Origin: Rhodobacteraceae bacterium UBA3069 | Lineage (GTDB): Bacteria; Pseudomonadota; Alphaproteobacteria; Rhodobacterales; Rhodobacteraceae | Direction of reading: 5' to 3' | DNA: 12,113 nucleotides | Assembly: GCA_002366795.1 (NCBI GenBank) | Contig: DFBX01000034.1 | Coordinates: 1 to 12,113, forward strand | Shown: one piece after another, positions 1 to 6,198 of the stretch | Layout: each line of letters opens with the position of its first letter | How positions within the stretch are numbered: position 1 is the stretch's first letter | Program-made: the position numbers and the translations under genes | The notes under the pieces: generated by a model | The model's input: the letters and a program-made list of their open reading frames with translations, nothing else | The model's database searches: none | Told to the model about the DNA's origin: nothing

Positions 1-108
1 TCCGTCTTGGGCTGCAAGCCGCCCTTGCAGGCGATGAAGGATTGGCACAACCTCAAACCGGAGCTGTTCAAAAAACAGCCACACTACCTACCGGGATGTG
101 ACAGTTAA
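1..108 (+). CDS. Transposase, C-terminal fragment (rve-integrase type, probably IS481-like)
   Basis: This is the 3' end of a coding region entering from the left edge; only the last 35 residues and the TAA stop are visible. The reading frame holds KPPLQAMKDWHNLKPELF and ends in LPGCDS. That resembles the tail of DDE-integrase (rve) transposases in which a PLQAMKDWH-like segment follows the integrase core. The assignment rests on recognising this tail; no catalytic DDE residue lies inside the window. The IS family (IS481 rather than IS3) is a guess. The terminal inverted repeat should lie in the 118 bp before hemD, but I could not delimit it. It is unrelated to the IS256-type transposase at the right edge. 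Confidence 0.55.
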   Translation, partial: SVLGCKPPLQAMKDWHNLKPELFKKQPHYLPGCDS

Positions 109-226
109 CCAATTGCTGAATGATGCCACCAGCGGCGGCTTTGCATGGCCCGACTGGCAATACGTTGCGTAAAACTGGCATCACGGGTAACACCTGAGCA
201 GGCTTGCAACAATAGCGGCGGAACGG

Positions 227-952
227 ATGCCGGTTTTCCTTTTGACCCGACCCGAAGATGCTGCGCGTGGTTTTGCCCGCCAGATGGCCGATGAATTCGG
301 CCCGGTTCAGGTGATGATTGCACCGCTGACAGGGATCGAATGGGCCGATGACGCCCCTGATTTGCACGGAATTCAGGCACTTGTCTTTACATCCCGCAAT
401 GGCGTTCTGGCCTATCAGCGGCTGGATATGCCCAAGGGGATGCGGGCCTATTGTGTCGGCGAAGCGACCAGCCGTGCCGCAAGTCAGGTGGGGTTGGAGG
501 CAATCTCGGCCGATGGTGATGCGGCGGCCCTGATCGCGCTGATTGCAGCGGCGGGGCAGTGCGGACCGATCCTGCATATCCGCGGCGCAGAAACCCGCGG
601 TGCTGTAGCGCACAGGCTGAATCAGGCCGGAATAGAGACTTTTGAGACCGTTCTTTACCGTCAAGTGACGCTTCCACTGCCGACCGAGGCGCGCACGCTT
701 CTTCAAGGGAATTTGCCCGTTATCGTGCCGCTGTTTTCACCCCGTAGCGCAGCGCGGTTTGCCGCCTATGCGCCGTTCGACGCACCGTTGTTTCTGGCCG
801 CGATAAGCCCGGCGGCCGCGGAACGGTTGCATGGTTTGGAAACAAGGGCGATTGTGACAGCAGACCGCCCTGATGCCATGTCCATGTTGTATGCCGTGGA
901 AGGACTTAAAGACGCAGCAACGCGGCTTGAGGCTGGTGGGGACGCAAAGTAA
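227..952 (+). CDS. hemD: Uroporphyrinogen-III synthase (HemD)
   Basis: HemD (EC 4.2.1.75) cyclises hydroxymethylbilane with inversion of ring D to give uroporphyrinogen III, the branch point to haem, sirohaem, cobalamin and bacteriochlorophyll; it is cytosolic. The 241-residue length is normal for a two-domain HemD. Features along the protein are LLTRPED (residues 5-11), LVFTSRNGV (52-60), YCVGEATSRAA (75-85), LHIRG (116-120), LYRQV (143-147), LFSPRSAARF (169-178) and TADRPDAMSML (211-221). The order and spacing fit the family, which is weakly conserved. The ATG at 227 is chosen because the first beta-strand, MPVFLLTRP, starts there; upstream is only a weak GGCGGAACGG purine run. It is first in a cluster with the mitofilin-like gene and hemY. 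A hemC gene, often upstream of hemD in bacteria, is absent; transposase sequence ends 118 bp upstream. Confidence 0.9.
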   Translation: MPVFLLTRPEDAARGFARQMADEFGPVQVMIAPLTGIEWADDAPDLHGIQALVFTSRNGVLAYQRLDMPKGMRAYCVGEATSRAASQVGLEAISADGDAAALIALIAAAGQCGPILHIRGAETRGAVAHRLNQAGIETFETVLYRQVTLPLPTEARTLLQGNLPVIVPLFSPRSAARFAAYAPFDAPLFLAAISPAAAERLHGLETRAIVTADRPDAMSMLYAVEGLKDAATRLEAGGDAK

Positions 953-1000
953 GGTTGGGAACAAGTTACGCTGTTAAATCGTTTTATGGATTCGATTATG

Positions 1001-1007
1001 AAGGGGG
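1001..1007 (+). promoter_or_regulatory. Ribosome binding site deciding the GTG start of the mitofilin-like gene
   Basis: The purine run AAGGGGG lies 8 nt before the GTG at 1016 and downstream of the two in-frame ATG codons at 986 and 998. Those ATGs follow an AT-rich stretch without any Shine-Dalgarno-like sequence. This favours the GTG as the true start. Confidence 0.6.
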
Positions 1008-1015
1008 ATCATCAG

Positions 1016-2284
1016 GTGTCAGACGGCAAGAAGCCCAGCAAGAAAAGGGAGCAGCCTGCCGAGGAAATCGAGGAATCGGCCATCATTTCCGACGAGCCTG
1101 AAGCGGATGCATCCGAGGATAAGACACCCGAAACCGATAACGTGGTCGAACCGCAGGAAGATGCGGAGGGCGAGGATGCGCCGGTTTCCCAAGATGCCCC
1201 CACGCCCGAACCCGATGTGACCGAGCCCGAAGAATCTATCGAAGCCGAAGGCGCGGAGGACGAATCCGTCGAGGAGGAGCCTGCAAGCGCCGAAGCCGAG
1301 TCAGAGCCCGCCCTAGTGCCCGTTGCCCCGTTGCCGCCCGAACAGGTGATCGTCAAGAAGGGCGGTTTCGTGCCCTTGTTCCTTGGTGGTATCGTGGCCG
1401 CTGGTATCGGCTTTGGCCTGGCGCGCTATGTAATCCCCGATTGGCCCGCTGGCAGCACGAACACCGCGCAAGCGGTCGAGAATGCGCTGGCAGCCCCGAA
1501 AAAGGACATCGCCGATCTGTCCGCGCGTCTTGAGGCGCTTGAGGGTGGGCCGGATCTTAGCGGCGTTACCGGACAAATGGACGAAATGCGCCAGACCTTG
1601 ACCGCCCGCATCGACGGGATGGGCACACAGTTGGCGGATTTGGAAGCTCAGGTGGAAGATTTGGCAAGCCGTCCCAACATGGCTGGCAGCGCGACCGAAG
1701 CCGTCGCCGCATACGAGGCGCAGATGGAAAAGCTGCGCGCCGAAGTGGCCGCCATGACCGCAGATGCCCAAGCCCAGAAGGCCGCCGCCGAGATGACAGA
1801 GCGCGAGGCGATGCTGCGAAATTCGCTGACCCGCGTGCGGATCGCGCTGGACGAGGGCACGCCCTTCGCGGATGATTTGGCCAATATCCAGGCGGCGGGC
1901 ATGTCCGTTCCCGATGGGCTAAGCGCCATCGCTCAAAGCGGCGCCCCGACGCTGGCCCAGTTGCAAGAGGACTTCCCGGCAGCAGCCCGCGACGCACTGA
2001 GCGCAGCGCGCAAGGGTGGCGCTGGCAGCACCGCGGGCGGGATCATGAACCGTATTTTTGGCGTGCGCTCGCTAGAGCCGCGCGAAGGCAATGACCCCGA
2101 CGCAATCCTTTCACGCGCCGAGGCCGCGCTGAAAGAGGCGCGCCTGTCGGACACGCTTGCCGAAATCGATGCCCTGCCCGAAGCGGCAAAGGCGGAACTG
2201 GCGGATTGGACCGCCGGGGCGACCCAACGCACCGCTGCGCTTGCCGCTGCCGATGCGCTGGCCCAAGAATTGAACAAAGACTGA
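1016..2284 (+). CDS. Mitofilin/Mic60-like inner-membrane protein (COG4223 type)
   Basis: The protein resembles alphaproteobacterial homologues of mitochondrial Mic60 (mitofilin), linked to inner-membrane folding and envelope contacts. In order it has a very acidic, Glu/Pro/Ala-rich N-terminal region (about residues 16-100), one membrane segment (about 117-140, GGFVPLFLGGIVAAGIGFGL), a region rich in coiled-coil heptads (about 160-270) and a C-terminal mitofilin-like domain. The last contains RSLEPREGNDPDAILSRAEA (351-370), the most family-like stretch. The GTG at 1016 is preferred because AAGGGGG (1001-1007) lies 8 nt upstream. In-frame ATGs at 986 and 998 have no ribosome-binding site and would only add ten or six residues. 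It starts 63 bp after hemD and ends 10 bp before hemY, so co-transcription is likely. The exact role in this organism is inferred. Confidence 0.8.
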   Translation: MSDGKKPSKKREQPAEEIEESAIISDEPEADASEDKTPETDNVVEPQEDAEGEDAPVSQDAPTPEPDVTEPEESIEAEGAEDESVEEEPASAEAESEPALVPVAPLPPEQVIVKKGGFVPLFLGGIVAAGIGFGLARYVIPDWPAGSTNTAQAVENALAAPKKDIADLSARLEALEGGPDLSGVTGQMDEMRQTLTARIDGMGTQLADLEAQVEDLASRPNMAGSATEAVAAYEAQMEKLRAEVAAMTADAQAQKAAAEMTEREAMLRNSLTRVRIALDEGTPFADDLANIQAAGMSVPDGLSAIAQSGAPTLAQLQEDFPAAARDALSAARKGGAGSTAGGIMNRIFGVRSLEPREGNDPDAILSRAEAALKEARLSDTLAEIDALPEAAKAELADWTAGATQRTAALAAADALAQELNKD

Positions 2285-2294
2285 GGGTAACAAA

Positions 2295-3788
2295 ATGCTG
2301 TGGTCGCTTATCAAGATTGTTATCTTCGTCGCCATCGTCGCTGCTGCGACTTTCGGGGCCTCTTACCTGCTGGACATGCAGGGCGGCGTTCGAATTGCAT
2401 TCGGCGCAACCGAAATCAACCTGACGCCGTTGAATGCGGTGATCGGCTTTATCCTGCTGGTTCTCGCGATCTGGCTGTTGCTCAAACTGGTTTCGCTGTT
2501 GATCGCTGTGCTGAAATTCATCAACGGGGATGAAACGGCCATTACCCGTTATTTTGACCGCAACCGTGAAAGCAAAGGTTACAAGGCGCTGGCCGACGGG
2601 CTTATGGCGCTGGTTTCGGGAGAGGGGCGCGAGGCGATGGCCAAGGCCGCCAAGGCCGAGAAATACCTGCATAAGCCCGAGCTGACCAACCTGTTGACCG
2701 CCCAAGCCGCCGAAATGACCGGTGATACGAAAAAGGCCGAAACGGTTTACAAGCGGATGCTTCAGGACGACGCCACGCGCTTTGTTGCCGTGCGAGGGAT
2801 CATGAAACAGAAGCTGTCCAATGGCGATTCCGCAACCGCGCTGCAACTGGCGAAAAAAGCGCATGAGATGAAGCCGAAGCACGCGGAAACCTCGGACACG
2901 TTGTTGCAGCTTCAGGCACAGGCGCACGATTGGGCCGGTGCGCGCAAGACGCTGACCTCGAAACTGAAGAACGGCACCTTGCCGCGTGATGTGCATAAGC
3001 GCCGCGATGCGGTTCTGGCCCTGTCCGAAGCAAAGGGCGTGCTGGACGAGGGCAACGACATCGAGGCGCGCGAAGCCGCGATCGAGGCGAACCGCCTGTC
3101 GCCTGACCTGATCCCCGCCGCCGCTTTTGCCGCGCGCGGCTATATCGAACAGGGGAAGGCCAATTATGCCGCGCGGGTGCTGAAAAAAGCATGGGCCGCG
3201 CAGCCGCATCCCGATCTGGCTGCCGCCTTTGCGGCCATCGCGCCCGACGAAAGCCCAGAGGCGCGGATCAAGCGGTTCCAGAAACTGGTCAAGCCAAACC
3301 CCGATCACCGCGAATCCCGGATGTTGATGGCCGAATTGAACATCGCGGCCGAAGATTTTCCCACTGCCCGCCGTGCGCTGGGCGATCTGGTTGAAAACGA
3401 ACCCGACGCACGCGTTCTGACCATCATGGCTGCGATCGAGCGCGGCGAGGGCAAGCCTGACGCCGTGGTCAAGGGCTGGCTGGCCCGCGCCCTGTCGGCC
3501 CCGCGCGGTCCGCAATGGGTCTGCGACAAGTGTCACACGGTTCACGCGGAATGGGTGCCAGTGTGCGAAACCTGTCATGCCTTCGACACGCTAAGCTGGA
3601 CATCTTCGCCTGCATCGTCCGTGGTCACACCCACTGGGATAGAGATGCTGCCCCTGATCGTCGGCACCATCGAAGACAAGACCGAAGAGCCTGCACCGGC
3701 CGATGAACCCAAAGCCCAAGAAGTGCCGGATGCAGAAATCATCGAAGCCGCCCCCGTGGTCGGCACAGGCGAATCTGTGGAAAAATAG
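2295..3788 (+). CDS. hemY: HemY-like TPR membrane protein with C-terminal zinc-ribbon-like module
   Basis: This is a proteobacterial-type HemY (HemY_N domain plus TPRs), unrelated to the Bacillus protoporphyrinogen oxidase of the same name; it is associated with haem-biosynthesis clusters but its biochemical role is not settled. Two membrane segments lie at about residues 5-26 and 47-73, with the conserved NGDETAITRYFDRNRESKGY stretch at 77-96. A helical, TPR-like region then extends to about 400. Near the C-terminus are two CxxC pairs, Cys410/Cys413 (WVCDKCH) and Cys424/Cys427 (VCETCH), followed by FDTLSW (430-435). The spacing C-x2-C-x10-C-x2-C suggests a zinc ribbon comparable to that of LapB/YciM. 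The tail (about 460-497) is acidic and low-complexity. The ATG at 2295 follows GAGGG at 2283-2287, 10 bp after the preceding stop. At 497 residues it is longer than the roughly 400-residue enterobacterial HemY because of the C-terminal extension. Confidence 0.88.
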   Translation: MLWSLIKIVIFVAIVAAATFGASYLLDMQGGVRIAFGATEINLTPLNAVIGFILLVLAIWLLLKLVSLLIAVLKFINGDETAITRYFDRNRESKGYKALADGLMALVSGEGREAMAKAAKAEKYLHKPELTNLLTAQAAEMTGDTKKAETVYKRMLQDDATRFVAVRGIMKQKLSNGDSATALQLAKKAHEMKPKHAETSDTLLQLQAQAHDWAGARKTLTSKLKNGTLPRDVHKRRDAVLALSEAKGVLDEGNDIEAREAAIEANRLSPDLIPAAAFAARGYIEQGKANYAARVLKKAWAAQPHPDLAAAFAAIAPDESPEARIKRFQKLVKPNPDHRESRMLMAELNIAAEDFPTARRALGDLVENEPDARVLTIMAAIERGEGKPDAVVKGWLARALSAPRGPQWVCDKCHTVHAEWVPVCETCHAFDTLSWTSSPASSVVTPTGIEMLPLIVGTIEDKTEEPAPADEPKAQEVPDAEIIEAAPVVGTGESVEK

Positions 3789-3804
3789 GACCATTCCAAG
3801 ATCT

Positions 3805-3829
3805 GGCGGGGCGCTCTAGGCCCGTCGCC
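3805..3829. terminator. Possible bidirectional hairpin between hemY and the convergent tRNA
   Basis: GGCGGGGC and GCCCGTCGCC can pair, with a two-base bulge, around a short loop. The structure lies 16 bp after the hemY stop and between two convergent transcription units, where a shared terminator is expected. No good U-run follows on either strand, so a classical intrinsic terminator is not proven. Confidence 0.3.
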
Positions 3830-3869
3830 GCACCGCTTGGGTGGTCGATGCGCAAAAATGTGGGATGTG

Positions 3870-3945
3870 TGGTGCCCCAAGACGGACTCGAACCGCCGAC
3901 CTACTATTTACGAAACAGTTGCTCTACCAGCTGAGCTATTGGGGC
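3870..3945 (-). tRNA. tRNA-Thr (anticodon CGT)
   Basis: On the minus strand this 76-nt sequence folds into a full cloverleaf. The acceptor stem GCCCCAA pairs with TTGGGGC; the D arm is GCTC/GAGC with loop AGCTGGTA. The anticodon stem ACTGT/ATAGT carries the loop TTCGTAA, giving anticodon CGT (plus-strand 3910-3912), which reads ACG threonine codons. The variable loop is AGGTC, and the T arm GGCGG/CCGTC encloses TTCGAGT. The discriminator base is A, and CCA is encoded in the DNA (3870-3872). Identity follows from the anticodon. Confidence 0.96.
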
Positions 3946-3957
3946 TGTGCGCATGCC

Positions 3958-3985
3958 GTTTAAACGCAACGGGCAGGCCGCGCAA
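3958..3985 (-). promoter_or_regulatory. Candidate promoter of tRNA-Thr
   Basis: On the minus strand, TTGCGC (3980-3985) is followed after 16 nt by TTAAAC (3958-3963), within the local GTTTAAAC motif. This would start transcription a few bases before the mature 5' end at 3945. Matches to consensus are partial, so this rests mainly on position and spacing. Confidence 0.35.
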
Positions 3986-4135
3986 GATGGAATCACCACA
4001 CAGTAAAGGATACCGCCGCAGGACCTTGCATAGGGCTGTCGCTTCTTGCCTCGCGCTACGAAAACAATAGCCCGGGGTGGAGGCGGAACCGAGCAATTGC
4101 CATGATCCTACATGCTGTTATCTATTCCCAAAGCC

Positions 4136-4140
4136 AAGGA
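4136..4140 (+). promoter_or_regulatory. Ribosome binding site deciding the glycerate kinase start
   Basis: AAGGA lies 7 nt before the ATG at 4148. The alternative ATG at 4112 has no Shine-Dalgarno-like sequence, so the shorter 419-residue product is preferred. Confidence 0.6.
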
Positions 4141-4147
4141 ATTGCCG

Positions 4148-5407
4148 ATGAACGCGCCCGATGCCACTGATCTGTTGAACCGTCTTTTCGCCCGCGCGGT
4201 CAAGGTTGCCGACCCGATGCAATCGCTGGCTGATCATCTTCCGCAGAAACCGGAGGGGCGCGTGGTTGTGATCGGCGCGGGCAAGGCCAGTGCCCGTATG
4301 GCCGAAGCGGTCGAGGCAGAGTGGGGCCCTTGTGAGGGGCTGGTGATCACCCGCTACGGTTATGCCCGCCCCTGCAAAGGTATACGCATCGTCGAGGCCG
4401 CGCACCCTGTGCCGGATGCCGCAGGGATGCGGGCGACGCAAGACATGTTGAATTTGCTGGACAGCTTGGGCGAGGGCGACTTTGTGCTGGCGCTGATTTC
4501 CGGCGGGGCATCTGCATTGCTGGTTGCCCCAGCGGGTCGGATCACTTTGGAGGAAAAACAGCAGGTGAATGCGGCTCTGTTGGCCTCGGGTGCGCCGATC
4601 GACCGGATGAACGTGCTGCGCAAACATCTAAGCCGTGTGAAGGGTGGGCAACTTGCGGCGGCTGCCTGGCCGGCGCGCATGTTGGCGCTGATGATCTCGG
4701 ATGTGCCGGACGATGATCCGGCGTTTATCGGCTCTGGTCCCACCGTGGGCGATTCATCAACTGCCGCCGATGCGCGTGCCGTCGTGGTCCAATGGCAGGT
4801 CGCCGTGCCGGAAAGCGTGACCGCGGCATTGAACGTACCCACGGGGGTTATTCCGCCCGATGATCCACGCCTGTCGCGGGTCACGAATGTGATCTATGCA
4901 GCGCCTTCGCAATCATTGGAGGCGGCGGCCGAAATGGCCCGCGCCGAAGGGATGGATGTGCGAATTCTGGGTGATGCGCTGGAAGGCGAAGCGCGCGATG
5001 TGGCCGCCGACCAGGCCGCGCTGGCGCTGCGGATGCAGGCGGAGCGGCGACCCGATGCGCCGCCGCTGCTGCTGTTGTCGGGGGGCGAATTGACCGTGAC
5101 CCGAACCGGCGACGGTATCGGCGGGCCCAACGCGGAATTCTGCTTGGCCTTGGCGATTGCCTTGGACGGCGCATCGGGGGTTCATGCCCTTGCCTGCGAC
5201 ACCGATGGCGTGGATGGCGCGGCAGAGGTGGCGGGCGCGATGGTCGCTCCTGACACCTTGGCGCGGGCCCATGCCAAGGGGATCGACCCCGCCAAGGCGC
5301 TGGCCAACAACGACGCACATAGTTTTTTCGCTGCGATAAATGATCAGGTGATCACTGGCCCGACTCTGACCAATGTAAATGATTTTCGTACGATTCTGGT
5401 GGAATAG
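4148..5407 (+). CDS. gckA: Glycerate 2-kinase (GckA/TtuD, MOFRL family)
   Basis: This family phosphorylates D-glycerate to 2-phosphoglycerate with ATP (EC 2.7.1.165), feeding glycerate from glyoxylate, tartrate or serine metabolism into lower glycolysis. Members are often annotated as hydroxypyruvate reductase. Visible family signatures are VIGAGKASARMA (residues 41-52, with the expected active-site Lys46), LISGGASALL (116-125), NVLRKHLSRVKGGQLA (155-170), SDVPDDDPAFIGSGPT (184-199), the MOFRL segment LSGGELTVTRTGDGIGGPNA (310-329) and DTDGVDG (351-357). The length of 419 residues is typical. The ATG at 4148 is chosen over an in-frame ATG at 4112 because AAGGA (4136-4140) sits 7 nt before it and the upstream extension looks non-coding. 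It appears monocistronic, with only 3 bp separating its stop codon from that of the convergent GntR gene. A direct link to the malonate operon is not evident. Confidence 0.9.
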   Translation: MNAPDATDLLNRLFARAVKVADPMQSLADHLPQKPEGRVVVIGAGKASARMAEAVEAEWGPCEGLVITRYGYARPCKGIRIVEAAHPVPDAAGMRATQDMLNLLDSLGEGDFVLALISGGASALLVAPAGRITLEEKQQVNAALLASGAPIDRMNVLRKHLSRVKGGQLAAAAWPARMLALMISDVPDDDPAFIGSGPTVGDSSTAADARAVVVQWQVAVPESVTAALNVPTGVIPPDDPRLSRVTNVIYAAPSQSLEAAAEMARAEGMDVRILGDALEGEARDVAADQAALALRMQAERRPDAPPLLLLSGGELTVTRTGDGIGGPNAEFCLALAIALDGASGVHALACDTDGVDGAAEVAGAMVAPDTLARAHAKGIDPAKALANNDAHSFFAAINDQVITGPTLTNVNDFRTILVE

Positions 5408-5416
5408 AGCCTATTC
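5402..5416. repeat. Inverted repeat holding both convergent stop codons
   Basis: GAATAG and CTATTC form a perfect six-base inverted repeat with a 3-bp spacer (AGC). The stop of the glycerate kinase gene (TAG, 5405-5407) and the stop of the GntR gene (TAG on the minus strand, 5411-5413) lie in opposite arms. The hairpin would be short and AT-rich, so whether it terminates transcription is uncertain. Confidence 0.5.
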
Positions 5417-6067
5417 AGCAGCGGATTTCAGGCTGGCGATCAGGTGGTGGAACTTTTCGCCCTGCACCGCGACGTGCTGGCGGATCACCTCGGCCGCATT
5501 GTCGGGCTGGCCTTCGGACAGGGCCGTGACAATGTCCTGATGTTCGGACAAGGATTGCCCCATGCGCCCGCGCAGCTTTAGCTGGATACGGCGAAACGGT
5601 TTCAGCCGACGTTGCAGGCGCAGGCATTCATGCTCCAGAAAGCTGTTGCCGGACTGACGATACAGGATCTGGTGAAACCGCTCGTTCTGGGCGTAATAAC
5701 CATCGGAATCCTTCGCCGCTACCGCGCTTTCACAAGCGGCATTGGTGGCGCGCAGATCGCCCAATGCCGCATCGGTGATCCGACTTGCCGCCAAGCGGGC
5801 GCAGGCGGCTTCCAGCTCTGCCATAACCTCGAACATCTCGATCAATTCGACCGGGCCGGGTTGGCGCACGAACACACCGCGACGCGGGATTTGTTCGACC
5901 AGCCCGGATTGCGCCAGCTTTTGAAACGCCTCGCGGATCGGGGTGCGCGACACGCAGAACTGTTCGGCAAGCCGAATCTCGTCCAGCCGGTCGCCATCGG
6001 AAAAACCGCCGGAAAGGATCGTTTCCTCCAGCTGTTCGGCGATGCTGTCTGCGCGGCGTTGGGTCAT
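5411..6067 (-). CDS. matR: GntR-family regulator with FCD domain, probable malonate regulator (MatR-like)
   Basis: This is a cytosolic DNA-binding regulator. The N-terminal winged helix-turn-helix (about residues 5-70) carries the GntR signature RLAEQFCVSRTPIREAFQKL (32-51) and the wing RRGVFVRQP (62-70). The C-terminal all-helical FCD domain (about 75-210) binds a small organic acid, usually with a metal. The expected metal-site histidines are His132 (RFHQ), His176 (SEHQD) and His198 (RQHVA); the position often held by Asp in DxxxH is Asn128. The length of 218 residues is normal. It is transcribed divergently from the malonate operon, the arrangement of MatR in characterised malonate systems, so malonate is the likely effector by inference. 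No Shine-Dalgarno sequence precedes the ATG, and a promoter-like sequence ends six bases before it, suggesting a leaderless transcript. Repressor or activator action cannot be told from sequence. Confidence 0.88.
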   Translation of the reverse strand: MTQRRADSIAEQLEETILSGGFSDGDRLDEIRLAEQFCVSRTPIREAFQKLAQSGLVEQIPRRGVFVRQPGPVELIEMFEVMAELEAACARLAASRITDAALGDLRATNAACESAVAAKDSDGYYAQNERFHQILYRQSGNSFLEHECLRLQRRLKPFRRIQLKLRGRMGQSLSEHQDIVTALSEGQPDNAAEVIRQHVAVQGEKFHHLIASLKSAAE

Positions 6068-6073
6068 GGATAA

Positions 6074-6101
6074 GTCATAGCATTCTGCCTATCGAATGCA
6101 A
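6074..6101 (-). promoter_or_regulatory. Candidate promoter for a leaderless GntR-gene transcript
   Basis: Reading the minus strand, TTGCAT (6096-6101) and TATGAC (6074-6079) are separated by 16 bp. The TATGAC hexamer ends exactly six bases before the ATG, which would put the transcription start at or near the A of the start codon. The absence of a ribosome binding site fits. The -35 match is weak (three of six). Confidence 0.35.
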
Positions 6102-6113
6102 TAACGGAAATCC

Positions 6114-6121
6114 TGTATACA
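6114..6121. promoter_or_regulatory. Candidate GntR operator (TGTATACA palindrome)
   Basis: TGTATACA is a perfect eight-base palindrome in the 131-bp region between the divergent gntR and TRAP operon starts. It lies 46 bp upstream of the regulator ATG. Short palindromes with a GTATAC centre are typical of operators of FCD-domain GntR proteins, so it is the best candidate site for the neighbouring regulator. No symmetric extension beyond eight bases is seen. Confidence 0.5.
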
Positions 6122-6127
6122 AAAACG

Positions 6128-6133
6128 TTGACT
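6128..6133 (+). promoter_or_regulatory. Candidate -35 element of the malonate operon
   Basis: TTGACT matches five of six bases of the sigma-70 -35 consensus and begins 6 bp after the TGTATACA palindrome. No convincing -10 hexamer follows at 16-18 bp (AACGCT at 17 bp), so the promoter is not defined. The closeness to the palindrome would suit regulation by the GntR protein. Confidence 0.3.
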
Positions 6134-6164
6134 TGAGAAACATTCCTTGCAACGCTCGCCCTGA

Positions 6165-6181
6165 TCCGAAGCCAATTCGGA
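6165..6181 (+). repeat. Inverted repeat in the leader of the TRAP operon
   Basis: TCCGAA and TTCGGA form a perfect six-base inverted repeat with a five-base spacer. It lies 7 nt before the ribosome binding site (GGGAGGAA) of the binding-protein gene. It could be a leader hairpin or a second protein-binding site. Confidence 0.4.
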
Positions 6182-6198
6182 CAATATGGGAGGAAATC

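Noticed and set aside
165..193. TTGCGT and TAACAC 17 bp apart as a hemD promoter
   Set aside because: Spacing is good and the position plausible, but each hexamer matches only about half of consensus, so it was not listed as a feature.
68..706. 212-residue minus-strand open frame across the hemD region
   Set aside because: It overlaps hemD in antisense and also the transposase tail; composition is that of a shadow frame and no domain is recognisable.
2043..3578. 511-residue minus-strand open frame
   Set aside because: It is antisense to the end of the mitofilin-like gene and most of hemY, with an Arg/Gln/His-rich composition typical of GC-rich shadow frames and no recognisable domain.
3837..4070. 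77-residue plus-strand open frame across the tRNA region
   Set aside because: It reads the antisense of tRNA-Thr; the SNRRP-like peptide is the well-known spurious translation of tRNA genes, and there is no ribosome binding site.
4097..4125. TTGCCA with a TATCTA-like hexamer upstream of the glycerate kinase gene
   Set aside because: The match to a -10 element is weak and there is no supporting operator or leader structure.
6080..6099. GCATTC-N8-GAATGC inverted repeat near the regulator promoter
   Set aside because: It overlaps the candidate promoter of the regulator and could be an operator, but the long spacer and lack of a family precedent make it weaker than TGTATACA.
6126..6153. CGTTG-N18-CAACG inverted repeat in the matP leader
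   Set aside because: Five-base arms 18 bp apart are easily expected by chance in this length of sequence.
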